From Bigelowiella natans CCMP2755 (Eukaryota; Cercozoa; Chlorarachniophyceae): a stretch of 30,778 bases of DNA. The stretch covers positions 1 through 30,778 of the forward strand of contig ADNK01002305.1 in the NCBI GenBank assembly GCA_000320545.1. The letters are read 5' to 3'. The notes beneath the pieces were generated by a model. It made no database searches and had not been told where the DNA came from. It worked only from the letters and a program-made list of their open reading frames with translations. Within the stretch, counting starts at the first letter, position 1, and every line of letters begins with the position of its first letter. This document shows positions 1 to 12,291 of this stretch, piece by piece. A program made the translations under genes and the position numbers.

Positions 1-52
1 TCCGCCTTCTTCTCTCCTCCTCAGTATTTCCCTTCCTCTTGTTCTTTGGCAG

Positions 53-319
53 AGCATCCTCGGGCTGGGTAGCGGGGACTCGCCGGATAGTAGCGGGTAC
101 AAAGACCCCTCACAGGAGGACTTTGGCCATACTCCGCTCATGCTGGCGTCGATATTCGGTTGTGCCATCGTCGTCGCTGCTCTCTCGTCGTCAGCGCGCT
201 AATTGCTTGTTGCTTGCAGCTGCAGATTTGCGGACTATTTGATTTTCATATGTAGCTTCGTTTCTCTCCATCGCTTGCAGGCACTCCCAAGAACGTGGCC
301 CTTATCCTGAAACATGGAG
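53..319 (+). CDS. Ankyrin-repeat protein, two internal exons (partial)
   Basis: Two exons join in phase: 53-158 (after a pyrimidine tract ending ggcag) and 281-319 (after cgcttgcag). Together they read through GHTPLMLASIFG and on to VALILKHG. This matches the ankyrin consensus G-TPL-LA...G....V..LL..GA and covers about one repeat. The preceding residues are Ser/Gly/Asp-rich. Ankyrin repeats are protein-binding scaffolds; no partner can be named. The 5' part of the gene lies left of the window. The 3' continuation is uncertain. The donor at 320 leaves phase 1, and an acceptor at 965 would complete the expected HGA and lead in frame into the acidic protein at 1022, so the two may be one gene. 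Reading through the donor instead reaches a stop near 350. Confidence 0.6.
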
Positions 320-775
320 GTGTGTCGTGTGTTGGGTCTTGATCACGTCTCTTGCGACGTCCGTTTTCATGCAAACCCGCAATACTGCTAGATACTCGGC
401 GCTATTCGTCCTCTTCTGTTACCACCGTGTCCTCATATTCATGTTTTCTGGGGATGCCTACTTATTTCGTATAAGCCCCTTCTCTCACCGAGACATATAG
501 CACATCAGAAACCACCCATTCATCCTCATCTTCTCCCATTCCTCCTCCTTGTGATCGTCATTGCTTTCTCTGTCTCCCCTACACGGATCCGAAACTTACC
601 AAAGGAGATCCATGCGCATGCACCGCAATGGGAATATCTGTGGCCCAGATCGCTGTAGCCAGCCCCCACCCTGTGCGTGAAAATAATAATATAATAACAT
701 AATAAATGATGATGATCCTGAAAACGAATGGGCCGTCTTACACATATCAATAGTCACACACACACACACAACACA

Positions 776-832
<57 letters not shown>

Positions 833-1021
833 AGGGAGGGTGAATGGGGAGGAACCAGCCGATTCACACTGATATGCTTAGCTTGAAGGAAGAGTGCCTT
901 ACTAATGTGCTGCTATGTACACTTTCCTCGACCCTAGTCGGTGCGCAGGTGTCTGGAGGTTGCAGCGCGGTTCCATAAATTGAAAGGGAGAGGAAAGGAG
1001 GGAGGAGTAGGGGGAGACGAT
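320..1021. other. Intron or intergenic stretch with a compound microsatellite
   Basis: I see no convincing coding exon here. It holds a compound dinucleotide repeat, (CA)n then (CG)n then (GA)n, at about 755-825. It is either a long intron joining the ankyrin exons to the acidic protein (donor 320, acceptor 965) or a spacer between two genes. The antisense open frame at 526-750 has no supporting splice or family signal. Confidence 0.5.
755..825. repeat. Compound microsatellite (CA)n(CG)n(GA)n
   Basis: Three dinucleotide tracts directly abut: about 10 CA units, about 8 CG units and about 17 GA units. Alternating purine-pyrimidine CA/CG tracts can adopt Z-DNA, and the GA tract is a homopurine run. 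No gene signal overlaps it. Confidence 0.95.
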
Positions 1022-1912
1022 ATGGCGACAGCACTGAGAGCGCCGGCCATCAAACGACCGAGGACAACAAACGATGGTGATCTAATCCCTGCTGTACTGC
1101 CCTCCTCCTCTTCCACCGCCCGTCTCCCCCCCTCGTCGATGGCCACACACAACGGGGATGTGCAGAAGCTCGAGGCCCTGACGAAAGAGCTGGACGAACT
1201 ACTCGGGGGGTTAGATAGAACAGACACGGCCGAAGAAGCGTACAATGGTGCGACTAATAATGGTATTAACCCCAGTGCGGAGAGAGACTACGAGATGGAT
1301 GAGGAGGAGTATGATGAGGAGGAGGAGGAAGAGGAGGAGGAGGGGGGGGAGGGACACGAGCCCTTTTCACTGATGCAACGGCAGCATGATGCGACAACTA
1401 CCCCAGATCGGATTGATTACATAAAAAATGGTGTGAAAAACAGCATTGCAGAGGTACGTGCTATCAACCGGGAGAGGGAGGGTGGAAAAGAGTGCTGCTA
1501 CATTCTTTATTCGAGCTTGTTGTTCATGGTACCTGTTGTTATTCCATTCTTTATCGTATATATGTTTATAGATTCGATTAGTCGCAGGGCAAATTGGTAT
1601 CTGCAAAGATGAGGAGGTCTTCATTCATTACGGTAAGTTTTTGCTTGTACCATTGATTTCTCTCCCCCCCTCTCCCCCTCTCTCTCTCATCTCTCCATTA
1701 CACAAGCACATACTCACGCATTTATGCATACATACATTTATTATATATACATGAGTAAACATGCATCATGCATGATCGTTCACAGGTTCGATGGACCTGA
1801 AAACCTTTGCGATGAACTATTGCTTCATCCCTCCCATGACGCAACTTGCGGTGGCTATACCTCGTGTGCTGCCTTCAAAAAGCAAGTCAGCCCGCCCCCT
1901 CACAATGAAAAA

Positions 1913-1916
<4 letters not shown>
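1022..1916 (+). CDS. Acidic protein of unknown function, three exons
   Basis: Exons 1022-1453, 1572-1632 and 1786-1916 join in phase with donors GTACGT and GTAAGT and give 207 residues. The N-terminus is basic and Ser-rich (AIKRPRTTND). A probable short helix follows (KLEALTKELDELLGGL), then a Glu/Asp run of about 20 residues near residues 95-115, and then a conserved-looking C-terminal part spanning the splices (IRLVAGQIGICKDEEVFIHYG, then SMDLKTFAMNYCFIPP). The acidic run is GAG-rich and looks like an expanded repeat. I recognise no family. The start is the first ATG of the open frame, but the protein may instead be the 3' end of the ankyrin gene through an acceptor at 965. The stop lies at the edge of an (ATG)n tract, so the last exon could end earlier at a donor near 1849. 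Confidence 0.5.
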
Positions 1917-1948
<32 letters not shown>

Positions 1949-1972
1949 GATGATAATGATGATGACGATGCC
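1914..1972. repeat. (ATG)n trinucleotide repeat
   Basis: About 11 perfect ATG units at 1914-1946, followed by interrupted GAT/ATG units to about 1972. The repeat begins at the stop codon of the preceding open frame. Apparent poly-Met, poly-Asp and poly-His frames here are artefacts of the repeat. Confidence 0.9.
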
Positions 1973-2588
1973 TGTGATCGGTGTCCGCTCACGAAAAACC
2001 AAGCATCGACTCTCCGCCCAAAATCTGATCCAACGCTATGTGCATGCGCGTGCATGTACACTCTATCATGCAAGACTATGTTACTACAGCCGTGCACGTG
2101 CACACACGCACAAGCTAGCTAGCACTAGAGCATCGCATTGCCATGTGCATGACTTAGCATGCTGGCATGTGCATGCATGTAATAGACATAGTAACAGTAT
2201 ATATAACATGCATATATGACATTAAGTAATAGCATATATGATGTGTATGTGATATTACCTGTCTGTGATGCATGCGTGTGAATGAATGCGGCACATGTGT
2301 GCAGTGAACACGCACGTGCGTTTCAGTTTGTGCAGCCACAACACCTAGAAATTTTGGTGTCTGATCATTGAGCCGCCTAACTGCCTTTTGCAAAACGATG
2401 ATGAGATGGAAAAAAATTGTGGAGTTCTGGTGCAGTCTGCAACCACCATTTGTTGTTTTTTGTGGGCGCTTTGTTCACTGTTCTCTGACAGACATCGTGT
2501 TCACCTCAACATCACACGAAAGACAGTTGTCCAACTCGTGACCCTCAAGCTGCTGGCTGCGGCAACATCATCAGCTACACGCACGCCG

Positions 2589-2681
2589 GCACCGTGCACA
2601 GCACGAGGAAGCACCCGGAGGCGCTTCATGGAAAAAGGTCCTCACCATGGGGTTGACGCACGCTAGCACGGTGCACGGTGC
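2589..2681. repeat. Short inverted repeat
   Basis: GCACCGTGCAC near 2589 is matched by its reverse complement GTGCACGGTGC near 2671, with about 70 bases between. The right arm directly follows a copy of the CACGCTAGCACG palindrome (2659-2670). No transcript context is apparent. Confidence 0.5.
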
Positions 2682-3171
2682 GGAGAAACCCCATCCGGAA
2701 TCCAAAGTCTTAAAGTGGCCAAGCTGCAACAACATCGACTCGTGAACAGGCTCAGTGTACAATGGCATGGGACAGAAGTGCTCGGGCGGGGAGGGGAGAT
2801 CATCACGGCTAGACGGGCAGAGGGACCAAAAAGGGGGCATGCAAATGAAAGAGTCAGTCGTCTCTTTTTTCAAAAGTTTTCAGAGGGGCATGCAAGAACC
2901 GGTTCCTCATCACGATGTGTGTTCTCAGAAAAGAAGAGGTCCACCCAATTGTCCCAGCGCAGCGTGTGACAAGAACAGAAGCAGGGGTGCGTGAGCGCGC
3001 ATTCCTGTGGCCCTCATGAGATCCCGGGAAGGTCTGACGAGTGCCTCAACTACTTCTTCGAGAGACAAGTTAGTCATCGTGCAGCTTTCTGGTTCTTAGT
3101 TGGAACTACTCTCACGGCGTTCCCTGAGCCACTTCCATCAGCACCAACGCCTTTTCATCGTTTGACCTGTG

Positions 3172-3211
3172 CCATGGTGTGCCATGGGGTGCCATGGTGT
3201 GCCGTGGTGTC
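3172..3211. repeat. Short tandem repeat, unit near GCCATGGTGT
   Basis: Four consecutive 10-base units (GCCATGGTGT, GCCATGGGGT, GCCATGGTGT, GCCGTGGTGT). The repeat probably lies in an intron between the two exon-like fragments at 3068 and 3236. Confidence 0.75.
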
Positions 3212-3798
3212 ATCCATCCCTTTGTCACTTCCGAGGACACGTTAGGCGAATCACATTTTTTGGCAAGTTTGTTGGATGGATTATTGCCAGAAGGATATCT
3301 CGTAAGTCAGAAATTTAAGCGAGGAACTTCGTATGTAATAAAAAGAGAAAACGTAGGCGATTTTTAATAATTTCAGAAGTGCAACTAAACCTAACCGACG
3401 TCGTTCATTGCCAATAGAAACGGATTTCTGATCCCTCTCCCCCTCCCGAACGACGGTTCTTTATATAGCTACCATAAAATTGTGGGAATAATCGTCGAAA
3501 GAGGAATGGGATTTGCTCTATTCGTTTGGTATCGGTTTTAGAGGTGGTGGGGTGATGGCAGAAAGTCAATCAATAATGATGGATTTGAATGTGTACACAA
3601 TGTGTAGGTGATTTATACACCTTCGAGAAGATCGTTACGTTGCTGACAACCAGCCGTCCGCTTTTCAAGGCAAATGTCGCTGGGTAGAAATCCATTCCAC
3701 GCGGCTCTGCTGATCGTAAACAATGTAAAGGTAGTAAGAGTGCACGTACCCGTTTCGAAATGGCCGCAGCACGTGTATGTGTGTGCGTCTGTCTGTCG

Positions 3799-3989
<191 letters not shown>

Positions 3990-4104
3990 GCGCCGTGCCC
4001 TTCTACCTACACGTTCCCTGCGCCGAACGGACCCACACCAAACGATAAAAAATGATGGAATAATCGGAGGCATCTTCTAACTGAAATCTTTCAAATTCGA
4101 CTAG

Positions 4105-5543
4105 TCTCACCCGACGGCCCAGCAGCTCGAGGCATTGCACAAGTTCCTAAGCAACCAAGAGGACAAGGTTAACCACCTTTTCTATGGGGTGCATATATCC
4201 AGTACAAGGATAGTCTGAGAGCTTCTGTGATGGCATAAACATCGTTTATAAGGGAATTTCGCTGGACAAAATGTGTTCCCTCAAACCTCCCCTCCCCCCC
4301 CCCTGCTGCTGTCAGATGACGGCCATTGCTGAGGGCATGGTGAAGTCATGTGGGACGCACTACAAGTTCTCACTGAGACCCGAAATAAAAGATGGCAACG
4401 TTGTCAGGGCCGGATTATTGAAGGTCTGTTATTGTTTCGTTAATGAATGTTTTGTACTTAGCGACGATGGCCGAAAAACACAAACGTTGGCCTATCAACG
4501 GATTAGTGGGAGGTCCAAACAAAGCGTGTGATTGCGATAAACAATTCGGACATGATGGGGCCGACAGTGTTTCAAAATGCATCATCGGTGCTTTACGTGT
4601 CGGAGAGGGGGTTGGTATTGCCTCCCCCTCCCCCACCCCAGAACTTCCAGGAGATAACAAATAGCTTTTTACCGCTACTGTCCTTTTCAGCTGATGACAG
4701 CCGCCGCGGTCGTATATCAAGGACGGTGCGCTATATTCAAGAGCCTCGGCGTCGATACGGTAGAGTCGAGGACATGGAGAAACGATAGGAAGAAACAAAG
4801 GCGGAGAGTACTAGTATGACGTTAGGGCATGCCGTGTGTCTGTCTTGTCGTATTTTGCACGGCTCTTTATGGAACATAAAGAAGCTCGGTGTTTTCTTCT
4901 TTCTGCTGGCCTTTATCTCTATGCCCGCTAGAGAGTTCTTTGCACCAAGATCAACATCGGTTGTTAGCATGTATCCGCCGAGTCACTCACTCCAACAGTG
5001 CCTCAGCATTGGCTAAGATCTAACACTGCAAAAACAGCAGTTTTCTACTACGAGCACATCACGCTCTCATGTGTCGGGAAGATGTTAGGAACTTCGATCA
5101 TCGATGTGATTCTCCCTCTCTTGCTGTGTGTTATAAAAAAGGTGCTGGGATACCTGAAAGACTCTGACGTAGAGACACGGTGTGCGGCCTGTGATTTGCT
5201 CAAAGAGGTTGTTCTTCTTTTCCTTCTTCTTTTTCTTTTTCTTCTTCTTCTTTTTCTTCTTGTTATTGTCGTTATGTGGTAGTAGTGCTATTGCAATAGC
5301 GATGTTTTTTACTGTTTCGTTATTTGATAACGGATACTTCCAGTTATCTAATTCTTGATCTCCCTCCTCCTCCTCCTCCTCCTCCTCCTCCTCCTCCTCT
5401 ACCCATCCTCTTCTCCTAACAGCTCTCCAAGTACCCCGATTCTAGTTCTGTCCTTCTGAAAGGGAAAAAGGTCGTGATGGCAACAACCAGACGAAGAAGC
5501 TCGTTAGCATTTGAGACGATTTCACTTTCCACCATTTTATTAT

Positions 5544-5595
<52 letters not shown>

Positions 5596-5751
5596 GTTTA
5601 CAATCGTTGAACTTCCATACCGTATTCTTAATCTTTTCGGAATACACGAAATAGGCAGTCCAAGGTTTAGTAAATCTACTCATCGACCAGGAGGAGTGCG
5701 AGGTAGTATACATGCTATTATAACGAAGAAAATCATCAACTCATTCAGCAA

Positions 5752-5805
<54 letters not shown>

Positions 5806-7063
5806 ACGCAAACACAGAGAGAGATCTATATAAAACCAATTTGCATGAACACATTGTTCTAGGCGGTCGTATGCCGAACCATAGCGCCTCTGGCTTCCCT
5901 GGCAGAGTTCGACCCTTATCTTGAGGAGAAGGTGAGCACATGCGTGAGCAGGGAAAGAGTGTTTGATTACTAGCTGCGGGTGTAAGAAAGAAAGGGCGAC
6001 GAAGGCTGCAAATATTTATCTTCGTTAGAGAAGTGTTTCCCTCTCCTTTAAGTCAGTGTGGTTTTGTGAATAAGTCGAAGGCAGCTAGAACTACGTACAT
6101 TTCTAAAAGCTTTGAAACCTTTCAACCCCTCAGCCGATAGCGAAAGTGATCGCGATTTTGAAGCAGTTCTCGCCAAAGGCAAAGGGCATCCCTGGTACGT
6201 GCACGTCACTTGAGAGAAACAGCCATGGATTTTAATTCTGTACCCCTTGCAAATTTGTGTTGTGTGTGTGTGTGTGTGTGTGTGCGTTGGTTATACACAG
6301 GTGGGGGGATGGCGTTGGATCATGAAGCAATAGCGCTCACGGAAGACTCTCTGAAGGTCCTGATACGATCTGTGTGAGCTCTGTATATACACGCCTTCGT
6401 TTATGTAGATGTGTTTATGCTATACTGTGTATTATGCACTACACTGTGCTATAAAATGCTCTCATTTGAGGGGGGTATCCTAATTCTTGTGGTTGGTGAG
6501 AGTAGAATGCACTGATTTTTTTTTTACTAAACATCTCCAGCTTCTGCTGCATGCAACTGCTGCGGAGCGTCAGAAACGCATTGCTATCGATAATGGCGTC
6601 GTCCCGGTGATGATACAATTCGCACATTTTAAACAGAAAGAAGTGTAGAATTGGATGGAAACGTTCAAATTAAGATTTCCTGAGAATATTCTTAATAAGA
6701 AATAATTTTAAGATATTATTAGTACATAGCATATAATCCTCCCCCACCACCCCCCTCCACCCCCTCTCTGTCTGTTTGTGCGTGTATGCGTGTTATAAAA
6801 TGTGTGAATATGCAAATATATGTGAGCACATAATCAATCCTAGCATTGATAATCTCAGACGGTGTCCATTATCTTTGACTCGAACGAGTATTACGAAAAC
6901 ATGTCAAGACTAGGTTGTCGCTGTGATGATAAGATAATGACTATGATGATGATGATGCACATAAAATATTTCAAAAAGTTGATTTTCCAGATTTGACTAC
7001 CCATTGCACTTGTGTACGTGTTCAATAAATCATCTAGATGGATTTGTGAGAAATACATATATG

Positions 7064-7107
<44 letters not shown>

Positions 7108-7406
7108 AATGGGGCGTGCGACCGTATATAAATCATGTAGGCAAGAGCTTGTGTATTTGTAATTAATATCATATGCGTGCTATGAATATCGATGCAATAC
7201 TCTCAGCCACAGCCGTCGTCCTCAACACGTCAATCGATGAAAAGGGAAAGGTGATGCTCCAATATCATAGTGATTACGATATTAGGATATTAGGCATGTG
7301 CGTCGTCATCTTTGCAAAACAAAAACTTTATTTCATTATTTCGTCATAGGCTGCTGCTGTCGATTGTAAAGGCTGCGTTCCTGCGCTTTGCGAGGTGCGA
7401 AAATAC

Positions 7407-7460
<54 letters not shown>

Positions 7461-7853
7461 TAATTATATCATTTTGTGTTCATCGGGGAGGTGTGTGGAT
7501 CGAGGGTGAGCTCTAAATATACTCTGTTATTGTTAATATAGTTGGCTTGCGACAAAAGTATAATGGCAGGACTTCGAGAGGTTGTCCCAATGCTCTCTAA
7601 CGACTAACTCTTTCTCCACATGGAGAAATGGGGGGGGACCGGGAAATTTGCAATATATTGAAAACACGCACACAAATGCATATTCGTACGCACACACATC
7701 CTCAGAATGCAGTGATGGCTCTTCGAAGTATCACAGAAAATACCAAGGGACTACACCAGTGCACACAGTAAGTTTTGTATGTGCGGAGCAAGGAGGGTGT
7801 GTCTAATGTGCATGAGAATGGTCTATACAGTCCTTTGTCCTTTACACTTAAAG

Positions 7854-7896
<43 letters not shown>

Positions 7897-9027
7897 TATA
7901 TGTTATTTATATTTTTGTACACATGTGCGTACATATGGAATAGAGTTATTTTTTCATGTTCAGGGTACTACTTTACAAGCCTCAAGAAGCACGTGAGATA
8001 CTAGGAGATAAACGAATGGCAGTCATGCTAAGCCCGGTGTTTGATTCAGAGGTATAGAGAGCTCGATAGACGAAAGCGAAGGGGTGCCATTTCTCTCATT
8101 TGTCTAAACTGTATTTTTTTCATTTGCTTTTTGATAGGACGCTGAGGAGATTCGTGCGGCACTAAAGAGCGTCGAGCTGCTGCTGAAGGATGACAAAGGT
8201 TGTAGAAACAATATAAACTTTCCTATTTATAGTATGCACGTGTAAGATATTAAAATTATAAAAATATATGTATTGTATGTTTTTTGCGTGGGTGTATTAT
8301 AATGCTGATGGGCATGGAGAGAAACCTCCAACACCACGAAAACACGTTTCTGCTGAGATACTGACTTTTGCTCACTAACTCCCATGGTATCATAAGGTGC
8401 TGGCGCCGTTTGGGATATAGTCGAAATCATAGAAAAGCTTGTGCTGTCTTTCGGTGAGGAGGATCTATGCCGCATAAAAAGGGAATAGGAAGTGAGAGCC
8501 GGGCAGGATCTTTTTGACGATTGACGAAAAAATTATAACCCCCCCTTCCCCTCTCCTTTTCTCCCGAAGTGATAAGTATAAAATGTTGACCGTTTGGATG
8601 CCAGGTAAGGACAACGGGAAGAAAGGAGTTGGAAACATCAAGAAACTTGCCAACACGGTAAATAAAGAGCATTTTACAAAATGAAATAGATGGCCAAGTA
8701 TTATAATGGAAGTTTCAGGATGCCAAAAGTATATACAGTTTTACATGCTGCGTGCATTTTTGTTTGCTTAGTGTCTATATGGATTATGCTCGAAGAACGA
8801 AGAAGCGTGCCAAGAATTGAAGGTAGTCTTTAGACATCAAAAACATGACCAAGCTAACCATGCTATCCCCTTACGCTGTTTGTGATCCTGTTGTCTACGG
8901 AAGTCATTTGTTAGTCATTTCTTTTTAAAATGATGGTGTTCTTCAGTTTTGTCTACGGAAAGTCGAATCCCCCGGTTTGGTTATGTCCATCGCAGAGAAC
9001 GTGGCCGAGCTTGCACGGAAGGCGTGA
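4105..9027 (+). CDS. Armadillo/HEAT-repeat protein, about 20 exons, 5' end unresolved
   Basis: Phase-consistent exons: 4105-4167, 4316-4423, 4691-4807 (or ending 4759), 4968-5207 (5' edge tentative), 5423-5470, 5863-5931, 6134-6194, 6301-6356, 6541-6606, 6859-6913, 7207-7250, 7350-7394, 7542-7580, 7706-7767, 7964-8051, 8138-8198, 8397-8453, 8605-8657, 8772-8822 and 8947-9027. They give about 487 residues of repeated helical pairs. Examples are VLGYLKDSDVETRCAACDLL, RIAIDNGVVP then TVSIIFDS, and CLYGLCSKNEEACQELK. The I-x-N-G-V-V-P turn is typical of armadillo repeats. Such superhelices are protein-binding scaffolds, often in trafficking, adhesion or cilia; no specific role shows. Phase-0 fragments at 3236-3301 and upstream may extend the N-terminus. 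Many introns carry microsatellites. I could not assign an orthologue. Confidence 0.8.
5211..5809. repeat. Cluster of intronic microsatellites (TTC, TCC, CA/TA, AC)
   Basis: Imperfect (TTC)n at about 5211-5261, (TCC)n at 5361-5400, (CA)n(TA)n at about 5543-5596 and (AC)n at about 5751-5809. All fall in introns of the armadillo gene. The (TCC)n tract lies about 20 bases before the acceptor of the exon at 5423 and can serve as part of its pyrimidine tract. Confidence 0.9.
6261..6285. repeat. (GT)n microsatellite
   Basis: About 12 GT units in the 106-base intron before the exon at 6301 of the armadillo gene. Confidence 0.9.
7065..7902. repeat. Three intronic (AT)n microsatellites
   Basis: AT dinucleotide tracts at about 7065-7105, 7405-7459 and 7857-7902, each about 40 bases, lie in three different introns of the armadillo gene. 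The second ends in a run of T about 80 bases before the exon at 7542. Confidence 0.9.
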
Positions 9028-9620
9028 GAGACTCAATATATTTTGCCAGACGGCTAGATAAGAAGACCAAAATTCTTCCCTTTGATTGCAGTGTCATTGC
9101 AGCATTTCATAGTTTGTTGTGAGGCAGTGCAGCTCTATCGTCACACCATGTTGCGCAATGGTGCAACAACAAACACCAGTACTCTTTGGATCGTGCACTT
9201 TTGTGATGACATGCATCACATTGTTCAATGTTAGATGAAATCTCATTCAAGTGGCAAGTAACCCATGTAACTGATTTGTGACTTCTTTGACGCATGCATG
9301 CGGTTCACTTGCGCGCAGCCAGGCATTGTCGTGCCTGCTCATTGGACTGATAAAAGTCTAGTTGTGTCTTGTATGAGCCCCAATCACAGCTTATGATGTG
9401 CATTAGGAACGACATCATTTTTTCTGAGAGCATTATTGTACAAATTGAAGATCAAATGAAAGCAAGATTTGAGCCTGCGTGCGCGCCAATCACGTCTTAA
9501 TTTCGCTGGAAAAGGCAATCGCAATCAACTAATTCATTTCATCTAGGTCAGATTCAATTATTTGACACACATCTAGCATGCTAACATGTTGCTCTAATCA
9601 GATCAATTTGCACAAATTCA
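9028..9620. other. Intergenic spacer between convergent genes
   Basis: This lies between the stop of the armadillo gene and the stop of the minus-strand Cys/His-rich gene. I see no exon. It carries several CATTG/CAATG words and one CATGCTAACATG variant (9577-9588) of the palindrome family described below. Confidence 0.6.
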
Positions 9621-10443
9621 CTACTTGTGACGGGCCCTCTTTGATGAAAAGGGCTGATCCTTGACGCAGCCCTTTGCTATGCAATCTGCTTCGATTGCGA
9701 GAAGAATGTATGCTTTCTGGAGAGCATAAAAATATCGTGAAATTCGTCCATATTCTCCTGCAATGAATTCGGAGAATTTACGCCTCTCCTCTGGCACGCA
9801 AGCAGCTACAAGAGAGAGATGATGTACTTTCTTCTCAAGTTCACAAAAGTAGTTGCCAATTTGTTCCGCGTCCTCTGCTTCACTTACGTAATCTTCGGCG
9901 GAAAGAACAACATTCTTCACATTCTTCTCAGCGAATTTTCGTTTTCTAGCTTCGTTGACAGCCTGGACACTGGACGGATGCTTGCCACATCTCCCTAGAT
10001 GTTTCTTGGGATTGCGTAAGTCTGCATCGCACCTAAATGATGCAATGATATTCATCAAGCTCTGTGTTGGTAAGCCAATAAAAGCATCACAACAATAAGT
10101 ACCTGCTGCCACCATCTCGTAGTTTGTCAGCGCAAAAGGACTTGTTGCAGCTTAGACGACAGATATAACGATGTCTATTCCTCTCGTCTTTGACCCATCT
10201 CTGTTGATCCTGGCTGAGTATAGCGGCACTGACAAAGTCGTTCAATTTTCGTTCGCTTTCATCGTTGATACCTGCCTTGGCTACCGATTCAAGCATGTTT
10301 TTGTTGATCTCTATGCCCTCAAACTCAAATGGAGTTTTATTGTCTATTGAAGCATGGTTCATCCATTCACGCACATTGTAGATTACAGAAGTAAAATTAT
10401 CTTCATCTGGAGAATTGGTGCTTGATTGCATCGAAGACGACAT
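9621..10443 (-). CDS. Cys/His-rich protein of unknown function, two exons
   Basis: Exon 1 is 10443-10103 and exon 2 is 10032-9621. The 70-base intron has donor GTACTT and acceptor atttag, and the frame is kept across it, giving 250 residues. The first 80 residues are acidic and helical. Spanning the splice is a cluster of four Cys before the junction and, after it, Cys, His, Cys and a last His (about residues 90-135: YICRLSCNKSFC, then RCDADLRNPKKHLGRCGKH), a plausible zinc-binding module. A helical region follows and the tail is basic (SSKRARHK), possibly a nuclear signal. The spacing fits no classical C2H2, BED or PHD pattern exactly, so zinc binding is an inference. Without the splice the frame stops just past the cluster at 10087. 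Confidence 0.7.
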
Positions 10444-10796
10444 TGATTTAGTCTCTTTTGCACGTGTTAGTAACTTATTGTGAAAGGGTGACTGGCAACA
10501 TCAGTACCAAAAAATTACAATCAAAGTATCGTCAAGTTTGTGATCACATGTTATTGATTTATTGATGGGTTAGTGACTTTATTTTAGGATAGTGAGTGAC
10601 AGACAATGCCAATTATTTGTGTGACATGCATCTTTGTGTCATCCTCGTACAGTGAGAACGTTCGCATTGTCCTGAGCACTTCCCGACAGCTGCCGCGAAT
10701 GATCGTTCAAATTGTGTGCGTTAATCGTTTTAGTTTGTAAGACTTGGTCTCCCTGTACATCAGTGCGTACGTAAAACATCAGTGTCGTATGAATGC
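10444..10796. other. Intergenic; upstream region of the Cys/His-rich gene
   Basis: About 350 AT-rich bases with no supported exon. Short minus-strand open frames (10639-10869, 10760-10942) overlap the exon-like stretch to the right in other frames and show no family signal. Promoter elements of the minus-strand gene would lie at its left edge, but none is recognisable. Confidence 0.5.
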
Positions 10797-11880
10797 TCAT
10801 GCAGTTGAGTGTGAACGATCTCGTGGACGTGGTTTTGCAGACAGGTCTGAAATGGATGTGGGTTTGCAAAATTTGTGATTGTACTCAACCTTGACTTCAT
10901 CATCAATGTGGTGATGCTGAGCGTAATTTGAATCCTGATCATGTTGGGGCAGGCCAGCGGTGCTGATTTTCATCTGGACATCATCGATGCTCATCATCAT
11001 TTTGTCAGGACTCGTTGCAACGATCTTGGGCTTGGATTTTGATATTTTGATCATTCCTCTTTCTGGCCGAATAAGAATTGTCCCGTTGGAAGGACAGATA
11101 CCGCCTAATTTCGGCTAAATATGTCATACATTATTGTTGCAGTAAGTGAATCAAGTACATTTCTCTCCTTGCTACTACGTCCGTATGTTGCCAAAGAGGA
11201 CTCAAAATAGCGCGAGCAGGAAGAAGATACGAGCACGTAGTAGTTCTCTCAGAAGCGGGTGGTAGTCTAGGAAAGATTCGGGTCGAAACTCTACTGATGT
11301 GAAACAACAATGATGAAAACAACAAATTCTTTGGTGGTGATGATGATTGCCAGATCTTGGGAGATAATATCGGAAGATACTGCCAAAATCACTCCATTTT
11401 ACACAAAATACACGCAGAAATACTTGTCGCTTGCTATGATCGACGACTGCAACACAAAAAATCAACACCACCAACGAGTGCTTGTACCTCCGTTTTTCAT
11501 GCGCGTCAAGACAAAATGCTGAGACTTTGACAAATATCGATGGGATTCATGTCATTCAATCTGCGATTACAAAGAGTTCCCAACCAATCTTTTTGTCGAC
11601 TGTGGGTACCCAGCGCAAACGGCATCACGTGTAGACAGGGTGAAAACACAAACACAGATAATTTCAACGCTTAAAAAGCAGAAAATCATTGTCGCACGCA
11701 AATTAGTGCATCCATCAGCATTTGTGATACCACCGAAAAGACTACGACGGAAACACCAGCAGCCAGATGCTGCGCGCTGCTGCCTAATTTGTGCTGCTTG
11801 TACTCCTGAGGACAACATAGGTTCCTATCATCCTCAGTCGCATCATTCTTCAGGGTATATTTCTTAAGAGACGTGGTCAT
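10797..11880 (-). CDS. Possible small multi-exon gene, structure unresolved
   Basis: The best-supported piece is a minus-strand exon 11114-10797 after the acceptor atatttag. It is open for 105 codons in one frame (GTILIRPERGMIKISKSKPK, then a Met/His/Asp-rich stretch) and ends in a Ser/Arg-rich tail. A second frame of the same stretch is also open for about 36 codons. Further upstream, 11880 begins MTTSLKKYTLKND. Small pieces near 11510-11410 splice neatly to read RMKNG, then VVDHSKRQ. I could not connect all pieces into one frame, no family is recognised, and the region may contain a decayed gene. Confidence 0.3.
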
Positions 11881-12291
11881 TATCTTGTCGTAGTAAATAA
11901 ATAAATAAATAAAATGGACACAACTAGAATCTCAACCCATAGATCTAGTTGCATGTGGCCATGATACCATTCAGTTGCGCGTCATCCAGTTCACAATTTT
12001 GTGATACAGCCCCAACTTCAGAAGGGTTGAATCTTGATGTTCTCTAAATGAGAAATTACCCAAAAAAGGTTAATCAGATTGTATGCGTATTGGAGTCTAC
12101 GCGACAAACATCTTGGGATGCGTTTGAGCGAAAATCATGGGGTTTATTCCTGATGAAAGACTGACACAGCTTTTTGTTTACTTTGTGTTGATTTAGTACC
12201 AGGGTACTGTACAACATGCTCTCAACTTAGTGCACAGCTCGGAGGTCCCGCCCTTAGGCACACGCTGCACAAAAAAACAGTTTTGAGTGCG
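11881..12291. other. Upstream region of the RhoGAP gene
   Basis: AT-rich sequence with an AAATAAATAAAT stretch near 11895 and no supported exon. It probably contains the promoter and 5' leader of the gene starting at 12292, and possibly of the doubtful minus-strand gene to its left. I see no defined regulatory motif. Confidence 0.45.

Noticed and set aside
1817-2122. Poly-Met, poly-His, poly-Asp and poly-Ile frames
   Set aside because: They come from the (ATG)n repeat read in different frames.
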